From Bradyrhizobium sp. 138 (GTDB taxonomy: Bacteria; Pseudomonadota; Alphaproteobacteria; Rhizobiales; Xanthobacteraceae): a stretch of DNA of 64,000 bases. How positions within the stretch are numbered: the stretch's first letter is position 1; every line of letters begins with the position of its first letter. Made by a program: the position numbers and the translations under genes. Of the stretch, positions 1 to 9,354 are shown one piece after another. The stretch lies in assembly GCF_023074075.1 (NCBI RefSeq), contig NZ_JADPKT010000033.1, positions 186,001 to 250,000 of the forward strand. The letters run 5' to 3'. Below the pieces are notes generated by a model. It was not told the DNA's origin and made no database searches. It saw only the letters and a program-made list of their open reading frames with translations.

Positions 1-546
1 GGTGCCGCCATTGGTGTCGCACAGCACCACCCAGCGCGCGCCGGCGTCATAAGCGGCCTTGGCGCAGGCGAGCGCGAAGCTGGCATCCTCCTTGTAGCCG
101 TCGAAGAAATGCTCGCAGTCGAGCATGACCTCGCGGCCGGCAGCTTTTGCGGCCGCGACGCTGTCGCGGATCGAGGCGAGGTTTTCCTCCTTCGTCGTCT
201 CCAGCGCGACGCGCACCTGATAGGCCGAGGATTTTGCCACGAAGCAGATCGCATCGGCTTTCGCTTCCAAGAGCCCGGCGACGCCCGGATCGTTGGAGAC
301 CGATCGCCCTGCCCGTCGCGTCATGCCGAAGGCAGTGAACCGTGCATGGGCCAGCTTGGGCTTGGCCGCGAAAAACTCGGTGTCAGTCGGATTGGCGCCG
401 GGATAGCCGCCTTCGACATAATCGATGCGGAGATCATCGAGCATCGCGGCGATGACCTGCTTGTCGGCCAGCGTGAAGTCGACGCCATTGGTCTGCGCGC
501 CGTCGCGCAGCGTGGTGTCGAACAGATAAAGGCGCTCCTTGCTCAT
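1..546 (-). CDS. cimA: Citramalate synthase, N-terminal part (cut by window edge)
   Basis: The first 182 codons are present; the rest lies beyond the left edge. The N-terminus carries the HMG-CoA-lyase-like TIM-barrel signature FDTTLRDGAQ, which binds the catalytic metal in the isopropylmalate/citramalate synthase family, followed by DYVEGGYPGANPTD, typical of the CimA (TIGR00977-type) branch rather than LeuA. CimA condenses pyruvate with acetyl-CoA to citramalate, a threonine-independent route to 2-oxobutyrate and isoleucine. The ATG at 546 overlaps the TGA of the upstream GNAT gene (ATGA), so it is probably translated from the cysS operon message. Enzymatic assignment without the C-terminal regulatory domain is inference. 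Confidence 0.85.
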   Translation of the reverse strand, partial: MSKERLYLFDTTLRDGAQTNGVDFTLADKQVIAAMLDDLRIDYVEGGYPGANPTDTEFFAAKPKLAHARFTAFGMTRRAGRSVSNDPGVAGLLEAKADAICFVAKSSAYQVRVALETTKEENLASIRDSVAAAKAAGREVMLDCEHFFDGYKEDASFALACAKAAYDAGARWVVLCDTNGGT

Positions 547-1034
547 TGCCCCGCTCCGAGCGTCTTCTTCATGGTGGTGTTGGCGAGCCATTCGTCGTTG
601 ATGGTGACGCTGTTGCGCTGCTGGGCGGTGTAGCCGCGCTTGGCGAAAAACCCCTGCGCGGTGTCGCTGGCATCGACGGAAAGGCTTGTCGCACCGCGGC
701 CGCCGGCGAGCTTCTCCAGCGCATCGACCAGCATGGTCGCGATGCCCTGCTTGGCTACGGCCGGATGCACATAGAGCATCCGAATGTGGTCATTGCCACG
801 CAGCGAGGCGAAGCCGACGGGTGATCCTTCCAGCGTCGCGATCAGCGTCAGGTCGGCGGCGAGCCGCTTGCCGAACTCCTCGTCCTCGGCCGCCTCCATC
901 CAGGCCTGCTGCTGGGCCTCGCTATAGTCGTCGCCGGTCAGCTCCTCGATGCTCGCGGTGAAGATCGCCGCGAGCACCGGCACGTCATCGGGCAGGAACG
1001 GCCGCAATCCGGGCTTCGGCAAAGTCTGTCCCAT
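543..1034 (-). CDS. GNAT family N-acetyltransferase
   Basis: A 163-aa single-domain GNAT protein. The acetyl-CoA-binding motif A region is visible as HIRMLYVHPAVAKQGIATML, followed by the motif B segment with FFAKRGYTAQ near the C-terminus. The ATG at 1034 was chosen because upstream codons run into the preceding gene. It starts 5 nt downstream of the 37-aa membrane peptide stop, and its own stop overlaps the cimA start, so it lies inside a tightly packed operon. The substrate is unknown; GNATs of this size acetylate small amines, antibiotics or protein N-termini. Confidence 0.85.
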   Translation of the reverse strand: MGQTLPKPGLRPFLPDDVPVLAAIFTASIEELTGDDYSEAQQQAWMEAAEDEEFGKRLAADLTLIATLEGSPVGFASLRGNDHIRMLYVHPAVAKQGIATMLVDALEKLAGGRGATSLSVDASDTAQGFFAKRGYTAQQRNSVTINDEWLANTTMKKTLGAGQ

Positions 1035-1039
1035 CGTCC

Positions 1040-1153
1040 TCACCACATCCCATACAGCTTGAGCGCGATCGCCACGGCGGCGCCGAGCAGCAGGATCTTC
1101 AGCGCGATGTAATAGAGCCAGTGCCGTGGGAACGGCGTGTCGGGCCGCTTCAT
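1040..1153 (-). CDS. 37-aa single-pass membrane peptide
   Basis: This short frame begins with an ATG overlapping the cysS stop codon (ATGA at 1150-1153) and ends 5 nt before the GNAT start. It begins [19 protein letters not shown], continues into a hydrophobic stretch of about 15 residues ([18 protein letters not shown]) and stops. Positive and aromatic residues before the helix suggest a small inner-membrane protein. Tight coupling on both sides argues that it is real. No family is recognised and no function is proposed. Confidence 0.7.
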   Translation of the reverse strand: MKRPDTPFPRHWLYYIALKILLLGAAVAIALKLYGMW

Positions 1154-2532
1154 CGCGCAATCTCCCACGTCGTTCCGTCCTTGGAATCCTTGATCGCAAC
1201 GCCCATCGCGGCGAGTTGATCGCGGATGCGGTCGGACTCTTTGAAGTCCTTGCGCGCGCGCGCAGCCGTCCGCTCCGCGATCAGGCGCTCGACCTCCTTG
1301 GTATCGACGCCGCTAGCCTGCTGCTTGCGACTTTCCCACTGCCCGGCACTGTCGGACAGGAAGCCGAGCAGCCGCAACGAGCCCGCCAGAGCACCGACAT
1401 CTCCACCACGCAGGCCGTGTAGCGCCGCGATCGCCAGCGGCGTGTTGAGGTCGTCGAGCAGCGGCTCGACCACGGACGCGGCCGGCCTGCCGGGTTCGAC
1501 GTCGGCCGCGACGCGATACCAGTCGTCGAGCGTCTTGGCGCTCTCCTCCAGTCCCTTCATGGTCCAGTCGATCGGCGAGCGATAGTGCGTCTTGAGCATG
1601 TTCAGGCGCAGCACCTCGCCGGGCCAGTCGGCGAGCAGCTCATGGATGGTGATGAAGTTGCCGAGGCTCTTCGACATCTTCTCACTCTCGACCTGGAGGA
1701 AGCCGTTGTGCATCCAATAGTTCGCCATGCGCTCACGGTGAAAGGCGCAGCAGGTCTGCGCGACCTCGTTCTCGTGATGCGGAAACACGAGATCGATGCC
1801 GCCGCCATGGATGTCGAAATGCTCGCCGAGATGCTTCCAGGCCATCGCCGAGCACTCGATGTGCCAGCCCGGACGCCCCTCAGCCTTGATGCCGGCCGGC
1901 GACGGCCATGACGGCTCGCCGGGCTTGGATGGCTTCCACAGCACGAAGTCGGTGTTGCCCTTCTTATAGGGCGCGACATCGACGCGGGCACCGGCAACCA
2001 TCTCGTCGAGCGAACGATTGGACAGTGCGCCGTAACGCGGCAGGTCGGACTTGGCCACGTTCATCGCCTGCGGCGAGAACAGCACGTGGTCCTCGGCGAC
2101 ATAGGCGAAACCGCCCTTGACCAGTCGTTCGATGATCTCGCGCATCTCGCCGATATGCTCGGTCGCGCGCGGCTCGACACTTGGCCGCAGTGCGCCAAGC
2201 GCATCGACGTCGGCGTGAAACTGCTTGCCGGTCTGCTCGGTGACCTTGCGGATCGCCTCGTTCAGCGGCAGGCCGGGGAAATCGCGCGCGGCACGGTCGT
2301 TGATCTTGTCGTCGACGTCGGTGATGTTGCGGACATATTTGACATGCGCTTCGCCATAGAGATGGCGCAGCAGCCGAAACAGCACGTCGAACACGATCAC
2401 CGGCCGCGCATTGCCGATATGGGCGAAGTCATAGACGGTCGGTCCGCAGACATACATGCGGACGTTCTTCGCATCGAGCGGCACAAAGGAGCGCTTTTCC
2501 CGGCTCAGCGTATCGTGAAGGCGCAATTCCAT
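1150..2532 (-). CDS. cysS: Cysteinyl-tRNA synthetase
   Basis: A 460-aa class I aminoacyl-tRNA synthetase that charges tRNA-Cys. The N-terminus has the zinc/active-site Cys in YVCGPTVYD and the HIGN signature at about residues 38-41. The middle carries the zinc-ligand region [11 protein letters not shown] and HHENE, and the KMSKS loop is present as EKMSKSLGN. Length and motif order match bacterial CysRS. It is the first gene of a four-gene minus-strand operon (cysS, membrane peptide, GNAT, cimA) and is followed by an overlapping ATGA start. Confidence 0.98.
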   Translation of the reverse strand: MELRLHDTLSREKRSFVPLDAKNVRMYVCGPTVYDFAHIGNARPVIVFDVLFRLLRHLYGEAHVKYVRNITDVDDKINDRAARDFPGLPLNEAIRKVTEQTGKQFHADVDALGALRPSVEPRATEHIGEMREIIERLVKGGFAYVAEDHVLFSPQAMNVAKSDLPRYGALSNRSLDEMVAGARVDVAPYKKGNTDFVLWKPSKPGEPSWPSPAGIKAEGRPGWHIECSAMAWKHLGEHFDIHGGGIDLVFPHHENEVAQTCCAFHRERMANYWMHNGFLQVESEKMSKSLGNFITIHELLADWPGEVLRLNMLKTHYRSPIDWTMKGLEESAKTLDDWYRVAADVEPGRPAASVVEPLLDDLNTPLAIAALHGLRGGDVGALAGSLRLLGFLSDSAGQWESRKQQASGVDTKEVERLIAERTAARARKDFKESDRIRDQLAAMGVAIKDSKDGTTWEIAR

Positions 2533-2821
2533 GACAAACCCATCCCTTGCGGCCGGGCGTCCGAGGCTCTCAATGTTTTGAGAAAAGACGGCTCCAGCCA
2601 GCGAATCGCTAGCTCGTAATCTCGCGGCAAATGGCGCAAATGGCGAGGAGACCGTTCATGCGGAACATATGGGCTATCAGGCGCCCCCGCGTCAAGAGAC
2701 CCGCGAAAAGCGCCGCTTTTTCGTCGCCAGGCGCGCTGCCCGTCATGATGGTTCATGATCCCCTAACCATTTGAGCCCATTTTGGAACCCGCGGTTCCCC
2801 TTTTTGCCACCGGTGCTTTTC

Positions 2822-3127
2822 ATGCGATTCTTGCCCGCGCTCATTTTCGGCGCCTTCGTCTTTGCGGCCTCCAGCGCCTTCGCCGAAAGCCGCGTCTTCA
2901 TCATCGCCAACCAGCCGGACGGCTACGGCATCGACCAGTGCCTGGCCAAGGGCGACAAATGCGGCGCCTCCGCCGCCCGCACCTACTGCCAGTCACGAGA
3001 TTTTGCCCAAGCGTCGGCCTATCGTCGGGTCGATCCGGACGAAATTACCGGCTCTGTCCCCAAATCCGGCACAAATTGCTCCCATGGCCATTGCGACGAA
3101 TATGTCGCAATCATCTGCCAGCGCTGA
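2822..3127 (+). CDS. Small exported Cys-rich protein
   Basis: A 101-aa protein with a clear Sec signal peptide (MRFLPALIFGAFVFAASSAFA, cleavage expected after about residue 21) and a mature part of about 80 residues. The mature part contains six cysteines (QCLAKGDKC, TYCQSRD, NCSHGHC, IICQR), enough for three disulfides in the periplasm. The ATG at 2822 was preferred over an earlier one at 2771 because it places the signal sequence at the very N-terminus. No named family is recognised. The next gene also encodes an exported Cys-containing protein. Confidence 0.75.
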   Translation: MRFLPALIFGAFVFAASSAFAESRVFIIANQPDGYGIDQCLAKGDKCGASAARTYCQSRDFAQASAYRRVDPDEITGSVPKSGTNCSHGHCDEYVAIICQR

Positions 3128-3258
3128 ATTCGCTCGGAGCTGGCGTAGCTTAGGCCAGGGGCTTTGGCGCCCGAAACGACGTGACGATGCCGCAGGAAGC
3201 GGCTATGGGAGGGCGCGCTTCGGCCCTCCAAGTCATGCTTGGCCGTGACCTCGCTAGA

Positions 3259-4446
3259 ATGGCGGATATGCCTGAATTTTTGTCCCTGTCCCGTGCCCGC
3301 TTCCTCCTTGCCTGCACCGTGCTTTTGAGCACCGTCGTGCTCGCCTATGGCGCTTTCGCGCAGGCCGGCCCGCCCGGACCGCCGCCTCAACCCGGCCAGA
3401 ACGGGCTCGGCCCCAACCCGATGTGCGTCCGACTGGAAGGCCAGCTCGCCGCGCTCGATCGCGGCGGCGGAGGTGATCCCACGCGCGAAGAGCAGATCCG
3501 CCGCTACCAGGATTCCCAGGCCAAGCAGCAGGCCGAGCTCGACCGCGTCACCATGCAGGCCAAGCGCATGGGCTGCGATTCCTCCGGCTTCTTCTCGCTG
3601 TTCAACGGCCAGTCGGCCCAATGCGGCCCGGTCAACACCCAGATCCAGCAGATGCGCGCCAATCTGGACCAGATCACCGGCAATCTCGAGCGCCTGCGCG
3701 GCGGTGGCCCCGGCGGCTTCAGCCCGGAACGCGACAACCAGCGCCGCTCGGTGCTGGTGGCGCTGGCGCAAAACAATTGCGGCCCGCAATACGCCAACGC
3801 CGCACAGTCGCAAGGCGGCGGCAACTTCCTGAGCAATTTGTTCGGGGGCAACAACGCGGGAAATCCGCAAGGCGTGCCGCCTGCCGATCTCGGGCCGCAA
3901 TCCGGCACCTTCCGCACCGTGTGCGTGCGCACCTGCGACGGCGCTTATTTCCCGGTCTCGTTTGCGACGGTGCCGGCGCGCTTCCCCGACGACGAGAAGA
4001 CCTGCAAGGCGCTCTGCCCGGCCGCGGAAGCCGTGCTCTACACCCATCGCAATCCGGGCGAGGACATGAACTCTGCGGTCTCGATCGGCGGCCAGCCCTA
4101 TACGGCGCTGCCGACCGCATTCAAATTCCGCAGCGAGTTCAACCCGTCCTGCTCCTGCAAGGCCGCGGGACAGACCTGGGCGGACGCCCTGAAATCGGCA
4201 GACGACAAGGCGAGCGTCGAGCAGCAGGGCGACATCATCGTCACCGAGGAAAGCGCCAAGAAAATGCAGCAGCAGCGGCTCAACAAGGGCACGCCTGCGA
4301 ATGCCAAAAAGGGCGCAGCTCCGGCGCCGACGACCGCGACGGCACCGGCCGCAACGCCGCCCGCGGAAACGGGCCCCGCTGCCAACTCCGAGAACAAGCC
4401 GATCCGCTCGGTCGGCCCGACCTTCCTGCCGCAGCAGCAGAAATAG
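3259..4446 (+). CDS. Exported DUF2865 domain protein
   Basis: A protein of about 395 aa. The N-terminus has a signal/anchor helix (RFLLACTVLLSTVVLAYGAFA) followed by a Pro/Gly/Gln-rich linker. The central coiled, Gln-rich part contains spaced cysteines. The C-terminal half has the segment VCVRTCDGAYFPVSF ... TCKALCPAAEAVLY ... NPSCSCKAAG, which I recognise as the DUF2865 domain of rhizobial envelope proteins. The tail is Ala/Pro-rich and low in complexity. ATGs at 3259 and 3268 both place the hydrophobic segment near the N-terminus; 3259 is given. The function of DUF2865 is unknown. Confidence 0.8.
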   Translation: MADMPEFLSLSRARFLLACTVLLSTVVLAYGAFAQAGPPGPPPQPGQNGLGPNPMCVRLEGQLAALDRGGGGDPTREEQIRRYQDSQAKQQAELDRVTMQAKRMGCDSSGFFSLFNGQSAQCGPVNTQIQQMRANLDQITGNLERLRGGGPGGFSPERDNQRRSVLVALAQNNCGPQYANAAQSQGGGNFLSNLFGGNNAGNPQGVPPADLGPQSGTFRTVCVRTCDGAYFPVSFATVPARFPDDEKTCKALCPAAEAVLYTHRNPGEDMNSAVSIGGQPYTALPTAFKFRSEFNPSCSCKAAGQTWADALKSADDKASVEQQGDIIVTEESAKKMQQQRLNKGTPANAKKGAAPAPTTATAPAATPPAETGPAANSENKPIRSVGPTFLPQQQK

Positions 4447-4503
4447 GTCGTTTTTCCTTGTCATGTCCCGCGGAGGCGGCCGCCAGGCGCGGCTGCTTCG
4501 CTG

Positions 4504-5409
4504 TTACTGCTCGCCCTCGCGACTCCACGGAAAGAGATTTGCCGGAAAGTCCGCCGCGTAGCGCCTTCCCTTCGGCCGCGGTGGAAGTTCGTCCGGTGGA
4601 TTTGGGTTCGGCTCGACCACCCGCCGATAGAGGTGCCAGGTGGCATGACCGAGCACCGGCAGAGCGACAGCGAGACCCACGAAGATCGGCAGCGAGCCGA
4701 TCACGAGGAGCGCCGCCACGATGAGGCCCCACCCGGCCATCGCAACCGGATTCGCCGCCACCGCTCGAAGCGACGTACGGATCGCATCGATCGCAGTCGC
4801 ATGCCTGTCGAGCATCAACGGAAACGACACCACGCTGATGCACAGGGCCACGACCGCAAACAGGAAGCCGACACCACAACCGATGATGATGAGAGACCAG
4901 CCTTCCGGGGTCGTCAGCACGCGCGTTGCGAAGTCGGGAATGCTTGCAGCCGGCGCGTGACCGAAGATGCTGACGTAGATTCCGTTCGCGACACCGATCC
5001 ACGCCCCGAACAGGACAAGCAGGAGCACGCCGAGCTCGATCATGGCGCCGAACGCCGGTGCGCGCAGCACCTTGATCGCGTCCCATGCATCGACCTCCTC
5101 GCCGCGCTCGCGGCGACGACTAAGTTCGTAGAGACCGATCGCGGCAAAGGGACCGATCAAGGCAAAGCCGGCGGCCAGCGGAAACAATAGCGGCAGCACC
5201 GAATAGCCGAGAACGGCCCTGAACAGGACGATGCCGAGGACGGGATAAATCACGCACACGACGATCGCGTGACTCGGCATCGCCTGGAAATCCGCCCAAC
5301 CCAGGCGCAGCGCCTCGGTCAGGTCGGACAAGCTGATCTTGCGTATGGGATAGGAGGCCGCTTCGCCGAATACGTGCCGCCTGATGTCGTGGGAGTACAG
5401 AGTGGCCAT
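4504..5409 (-). CDS. DUF2189 multi-pass membrane protein
   Basis: A 301-aa integral membrane protein with about six hydrophobic segments, beginning MATLYSHDIRRHVFGEA, with the DUF2189-type early motif IRKISLSDLTEALRLGWADF before the first helix. DUF2189 proteins have been annotated as cytochrome c oxidase subunit I-like or putative respiratory membrane proteins. This one lies divergently from the cox operon 541 bp away, which supports a link to respiration without proving it. The start at 5409 is preferred over 5595, because the longer version would add about 60 residues of low-complexity, Arg-rich sequence. The tail is charged and Pro-rich. Confidence 0.8.
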   Translation of the reverse strand: MATLYSHDIRRHVFGEAASYPIRKISLSDLTEALRLGWADFQAMPSHAIVVCVIYPVLGIVLFRAVLGYSVLPLLFPLAAGFALIGPFAAIGLYELSRRRERGEEVDAWDAIKVLRAPAFGAMIELGVLLLVLFGAWIGVANGIYVSIFGHAPAASIPDFATRVLTTPEGWSLIIIGCGVGFLFAVVALCISVVSFPLMLDRHATAIDAIRTSLRAVAANPVAMAGWGLIVAALLVIGSLPIFVGLAVALPVLGHATWHLYRRVVEPNPNPPDELPPRPKGRRYAADFPANLFPWSREGEQ

Positions 5410-5949
5410 GAGCAGACCTCCCGGGCTGAAAATCGCGGTTTCGACAACACGCGCTTTCCAGTCACGCGTGTCCGCCGGATGAGCAGAAACGCGATGGGTC
5501 GGGTACGGCAACCCAGGTTCAGCGAACGAGCCTGGCCGGACGGAACCCGTCGCGACCTGCCTCCCAAGCTTAGCGCGAGCGGAACAGTGCTGCACTCACG
5601 GTTCGGTGAACTCTGCACCTGATTTGTGCGTGGCATCACCCAGGACGCTGAATGCACACCTGGATGCTGGGTCGGCTTGCCGAGCGACGGCCACCCCCGG
5701 CACCTCAGCACGCCGATATGCTCTATTGACGCCGGACTAGGCCGGTATCATTTTAGACGCAGACGCCCTTAACTCCGATGGAATTGCTGGTCGCGAGCAC
5801 TTTCTTTGGTCCCGCGACCAGGTGGAATGGGCGAGGCAAGAGGCCGGCGATGGCATGAATGCCAACTAAGAAAGGCCAGCCATCGCGACAGACATGAGCT
5901 CCGCCCTGGAATTCGTATCCGTAGCCCTCAGTGGCAAGGATGGATCAGG
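5410..5949 (+). promoter_or_regulatory. Divergent intergenic region, DUF2189 / cox operon
   Basis: This 540-bp gap separates two divergent transcription units and should hold both promoters. I looked for a TTGAT-N4-ATCAA anaerobox of the FNR/FixK type and saw no convincing one. An unusually short reading frame (5894-5965, 23 codons) overlaps the coxM start. Nothing else is recognisable. Confidence 0.4.
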
Positions 5950-6783
5950 ATGGCTGTCGCACTGATATTGCTTCTGGTCGCGATCGGCTCGGTGCTGTTT
6001 CACCTCTACAGCCCATGGTGGTGGACGCCGATCGCCACGAACTGGGCCTATATCGACCACACCATCAACATCACGTTCTGGATCACGGGCTTCGTGTTCG
6101 TCGCGGTCATCGCCTTCATGGCGTATTGCGTCTTCCGCTTTCACCACAAAGAGGGACGACGCGCCGACTACAATCCGGAAAACAAAAGGCTCGAATGGTG
6201 GCTGAGCGTCGGGACCGGAGTCGGCGTCGCGGCCATGCTGGCGCCGGGCCTTGTGGTCTGGCACCAGTTCGTCACGGTGCCTGCGGATGCCACCGAGGTC
6301 GAGGTCATGGGGCAACAATGGCAATGGAGCTTCCGCCTTCCAGGCAAGGATGGACAATTGGGCACATCCGATGTCCGCAACATCGCTTCCGACAATCCGA
6401 TGGGGCTGAATCCTGACGACGCTCACGCGCAGGACGACGTCGTGATCGAGAGCGGCGACCTGCACCTTCAATTGGGAAAGCCGGTCAAGGTTCTCCTCCG
6501 CTCCGTCGATGTCCTGCACGATTTCTACGTGCCCGAATTCCGGGCCAAGATGGACATGGTCCCAGGCATGGTGACCTATTTCTGGATAACGCCGATCCGA
6601 ACCGGCACGTTCGATGTTCTCTGTGCGGAACTCTGTGGCGCTGCGCACTATCAGATGCGGGCCAAGGTCATCGTCGACGAAGAGCGTGAATATCACGCTT
6701 GGCTGGAGCAACAAAAAACATTCGCGGAATTGTCGCCGGCGAAAGCCATCGTGAAGGCGACGTACCGATCCGGCGACAAGTAG
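5950..6783 (+). CDS. coxM: Cytochrome c oxidase subunit II (CuA), CoxM-like
   Basis: This 277-aa subunit II has two N-terminal transmembrane helices (ALILLLVAIGSVLFHLY and FWITGFVFVAVIAFMAYCVF) and a periplasmic cupredoxin domain. The binuclear CuA ligands are intact: His at about residue 190 (LHDFYVPEF) and CAELCGAAHYQM at 225-236. It therefore accepts electrons from cytochrome c rather than quinol. There is no CxxCH, so no fused cytochrome c. The ATG at 5950 puts the first helix at the N-terminus; earlier codons encode a basic, unlikely extension. It is the first gene of an oxidase operon whose order (II, I, III-like, III-like) matches B. japonicum coxMNOP as I remember it. The symbol rests on that resemblance. 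Confidence 0.85.
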   Translation: MAVALILLLVAIGSVLFHLYSPWWWTPIATNWAYIDHTINITFWITGFVFVAVIAFMAYCVFRFHHKEGRRADYNPENKRLEWWLSVGTGVGVAAMLAPGLVVWHQFVTVPADATEVEVMGQQWQWSFRLPGKDGQLGTSDVRNIASDNPMGLNPDDAHAQDDVVIESGDLHLQLGKPVKVLLRSVDVLHDFYVPEFRAKMDMVPGMVTYFWITPIRTGTFDVLCAELCGAAHYQMRAKVIVDEEREYHAWLEQQKTFAELSPAKAIVKATYRSGDK

Positions 6784-6860
6784 CAAGCTGCCGCCGCGAA
6801 GATTGATCGGGTGCATGAGGCCAACGCCTCACCCCGATGGAAACGACCGAGGAGGTTTCT

Positions 6861-8639
6861 ATGGTCGATATTCCATATGAAGGGACCCGCGGCATCCCGC
6901 CTGCCGAAGTACCGGATGTCGAGCTCTATCATCCGAGGAGCTGGTGGACACGGTATGTCTTCTCGCAGGACGCCAAGGTGATCGCCATTCAGTATTCGCT
7001 GACGGCATCGGCCATCGGGCTGGTGGCCCTGGTGCTGTCGTGGCTGATGCGCCTGCAACTGGGATTCCCCGGCACCTTCTCGTTCATCGATGCCAACCAG
7101 TACCTCCAGTTCATCACCATGCACGGCATGATCATGGTGATCTATCTGCTCACCGCGTTGTTCCTTGGCGGCTTCGGCAACTACCTGATCCCGCTGATGG
7201 TCGGCGCCCGGGACATGGTCTTCCCTTATGTGAACATGCTGAGCTACTGGGTCTACCTGCTCGCAGTCCTGGTGCTGGCCTCGACATTCTTCGTGCCCGG
7301 CGGCCCCACCGGCGCCGGCTGGACGCTATACCCGCCGCAAGCCATCCTCTCGGGAACGCCAGGGCAGGATTGGGGCATCATTCTCATGATGTCGTCCCTC
7401 ATCCTGTTCATCATCGGCTTCACCATGGGCGGGCTGAATTACGTGGTCACGGTGCTCCAGGCGCGCACCCGCGGCATGACATTGATGCGCCTGCCCCTGA
7501 CGGTGTGGGGCATCTTCACGGCGACCGTGATGGCATTGCTGGCATTCCCTGCACTGTTCGTTGCCTCGGTCATGCTGCTGCTCGACAGGCTCTTGGGAAC
7601 CAGCTTCTTCATGCCCGCGCTCGTCGAGATGGGCACGCTGTCGAAATATGGCGGCGGCAGCCCGCTGCTCTTCCAGCACCTGTTCTGGTTCTTCGGCCAT
7701 CCCGAAGTCTACATCGTCGCCCTGCCCGCCTTCGGCATCGTCTCCGATCTGATCAGCACACATGCGCGCAAGAACATCTTTGGTTACCGCATGATGGTCT
7801 GGGCGATCGTGGCCATCGGTGCCCTGAGCTTCATCGTATGGGCGCACCACATGTATGTGAGCGGCATGTTCCCGCAATTCGGGTACTTCTTCGCCACCAC
7901 GACGCTCATCATCGCCATCCCCACCGCGATCAAGGTTTACAACTGGGTGCTGACCCTGTGGCGCGGCGACATTCATCTCAGGGTTCCGATGTTGTTCGCA
8001 CTCGGCTTCATCATCACCTTCGTGAACGGCGGGCTCACCGGCCTCTTCCTCGGCAACGTCGTCGTGGATGTGCCCCTCTCGGATACCATGTTCGTTGTCG
8101 CGCATTTCCACATGGTGATGGGCGTGGCACCGATCATGGTCGTGCTCGGCGCGATCTACCATTGGTACCCCAAGGTCACGGGTCGGATGCTGAACGACGC
8201 GCTCGGCAAGTTTCACTTCTGGGTCACCTTCCTCGGCGCCTATCTGATCTTCTTCCCCATGCACTATCTGGGACTGCTCGGAGTTCCGCGCCGGTACTTC
8301 GAGCTCGGGGATACGACGTTCATCCCGTCCTCGGCCCACTCGCTGAACGCCTTCATCTCCGTGGTGGCCTTGACCGTCGGCTTTAGCCAGCTGGTGTTCC
8401 TGTTCAATCTGGCCTGGAGCCTGTTCAAAGGTGAGGCCTCAGGCGGCAATCCGTGGCGGGCCACGACGCTGGAGTGGCAGACGCCGGAGACGCCCCCCGG
8501 CCACGGCAACTGGGGCAAGGAGCTCCCGGTCGTGTACCGCTGGGCCTACGACTACAGCGTCCCCGGCGCCGCCGAGGACTTCATTCCGCAGAACCAGCCG
8601 CCGCGCGCGACGCAGCACGTTCAGGGAGCTGCTTCGTGA
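6861..8639 (+). CDS. coxN: Cytochrome c oxidase subunit I, CoxN-like
   Basis: This 592-aa catalytic subunit of a heme-copper oxidase has about 12 helices. Visible features are the low-spin heme His in ITMHGMIMV, the D-channel region FGNYLIPL and RDMVFP, the active-site HPEVY (CuB His, E286-type Glu and cross-linked Tyr), the CuB pair in WAHHMY, and the heme ligands in VVAHFHMVMG. It is therefore an A-type proton-pumping oxidase rather than cbb3. The ATG at 6861 is preceded by a strong GAGGAGG site about 8 nt upstream and is preferred over the ATG at 6837. It ends in a 4-nt overlap with the next gene (GTGA). Confidence 0.95.
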   Translation: MVDIPYEGTRGIPPAEVPDVELYHPRSWWTRYVFSQDAKVIAIQYSLTASAIGLVALVLSWLMRLQLGFPGTFSFIDANQYLQFITMHGMIMVIYLLTALFLGGFGNYLIPLMVGARDMVFPYVNMLSYWVYLLAVLVLASTFFVPGGPTGAGWTLYPPQAILSGTPGQDWGIILMMSSLILFIIGFTMGGLNYVVTVLQARTRGMTLMRLPLTVWGIFTATVMALLAFPALFVASVMLLLDRLLGTSFFMPALVEMGTLSKYGGGSPLLFQHLFWFFGHPEVYIVALPAFGIVSDLISTHARKNIFGYRMMVWAIVAIGALSFIVWAHHMYVSGMFPQFGYFFATTTLIIAIPTAIKVYNWVLTLWRGDIHLRVPMLFALGFIITFVNGGLTGLFLGNVVVDVPLSDTMFVVAHFHMVMGVAPIMVVLGAIYHWYPKVTGRMLNDALGKFHFWVTFLGAYLIFFPMHYLGLLGVPRRYFELGDTTFIPSSAHSLNAFISVVALTVGFSQLVFLFNLAWSLFKGEASGGNPWRATTLEWQTPETPPGHGNWGKELPVVYRWAYDYSVPGAAEDFIPQNQPPRATQHVQGAAS

Positions 8640-9340
8640 GCGCCATCATCCTGTTCCTGGCTGTGCTTGCAGTGATCGCCGGGTGGTGGCTGTCGCAGCA
8701 GCGGCTGACCGCCAAGCCGTGGCTGGAGGAAGGCCCGGCCGGTGACTTCCCGGGCGGCGATGCCGTGAGCTGGCCGGCAGCGAAGGTCGGACTTGGCGTG
8801 TTTCTCGCCGTCGCGAGCGCATTGTTCGTGCTCTTCATCAGCGCCTACTCGATGCGCATGAACCTGATGGACTGGCGCGCGCTGCCCGTGCCGCGGCTGC
8901 TGTGGCTCAACACGGGCGTCCTGGTCCTGAGCAGCGTCGCGCTGCACTGGTCGTACCTGGCCGCGCGCCGCTACGATACTGAAGGCGTCATGATCGGTCT
9001 GCTCGCTGGCGGAGCATCTGCCGTGATCTTCCTCGCCGGACAGCTCCTGGCCTGGCAGCAGCTCGACGCGGCCGGATATTACGTGACGTCCAATCCAGCC
9101 AATTCCTTCTTCTACTTGTTGACCGCGGTGCACGGGCTGCATCTTGCGGGCGGTCTGGTGGCCTTGGGCCGAACCTCAACCAAGATGTGGCGCGGCGCCG
9201 AGATCGCCGACATGCGCTTGAGCGTGGAGCTGTGCGCCATCTACTGGCACTTCATGCTGTTGGTCTGGCTTGTCCTGCTCGGTCTTCTCACGGGCTGGAC
9301 CGACGATTTCGTCAACATCTGCCGCCAATTGCTGAGCTAG
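8636..9340 (+). CDS. coxO: Heme-copper oxidase subunit III-like protein, CoxO-like
   Basis: A 234-aa membrane protein with one N-terminal anchor and then about six helices of the subunit III fold. SAYSMRMNLMDW and VHGLHLAGGLVAL are subunit III hallmarks. It starts at a GTG at 8636 that overlaps the coxN stop, so it is translationally coupled. No ATG at the junction competes with it. It is followed after 14 nt by a second subunit III homologue. Two subunit III genes in tandem are the recognisable feature of the coxMNOP-type oxidase. Confidence 0.8.
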   Translation: MSAIILFLAVLAVIAGWWLSQQRLTAKPWLEEGPAGDFPGGDAVSWPAAKVGLGVFLAVASALFVLFISAYSMRMNLMDWRALPVPRLLWLNTGVLVLSSVALHWSYLAARRYDTEGVMIGLLAGGASAVIFLAGQLLAWQQLDAAGYYVTSNPANSFFYLLTAVHGLHLAGGLVALGRTSTKMWRGAEIADMRLSVELCAIYWHFMLLVWLVLLGLLTGWTDDFVNICRQLLS

Positions 9341-9354
9341 GGAGGCGAGACCAG

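Noticed and set aside
2505..2756. An 83-codon minus-strand frame upstream of cysS
   Set aside because: It overlaps the cysS start and has no family motif or ribosome-binding site; the cysS start is well supported.
3019..4464. A 481-codon minus-strand frame
   Set aside because: It is antisense to the DUF2865 gene and shows no recognisable domain; the plus strand has the signal peptide and Cys motifs.
5410..5949. FixK/FNR-type box upstream of the cox operon
   Set aside because: No TTGAT-N4-ATCAA or close variant was found by eye.
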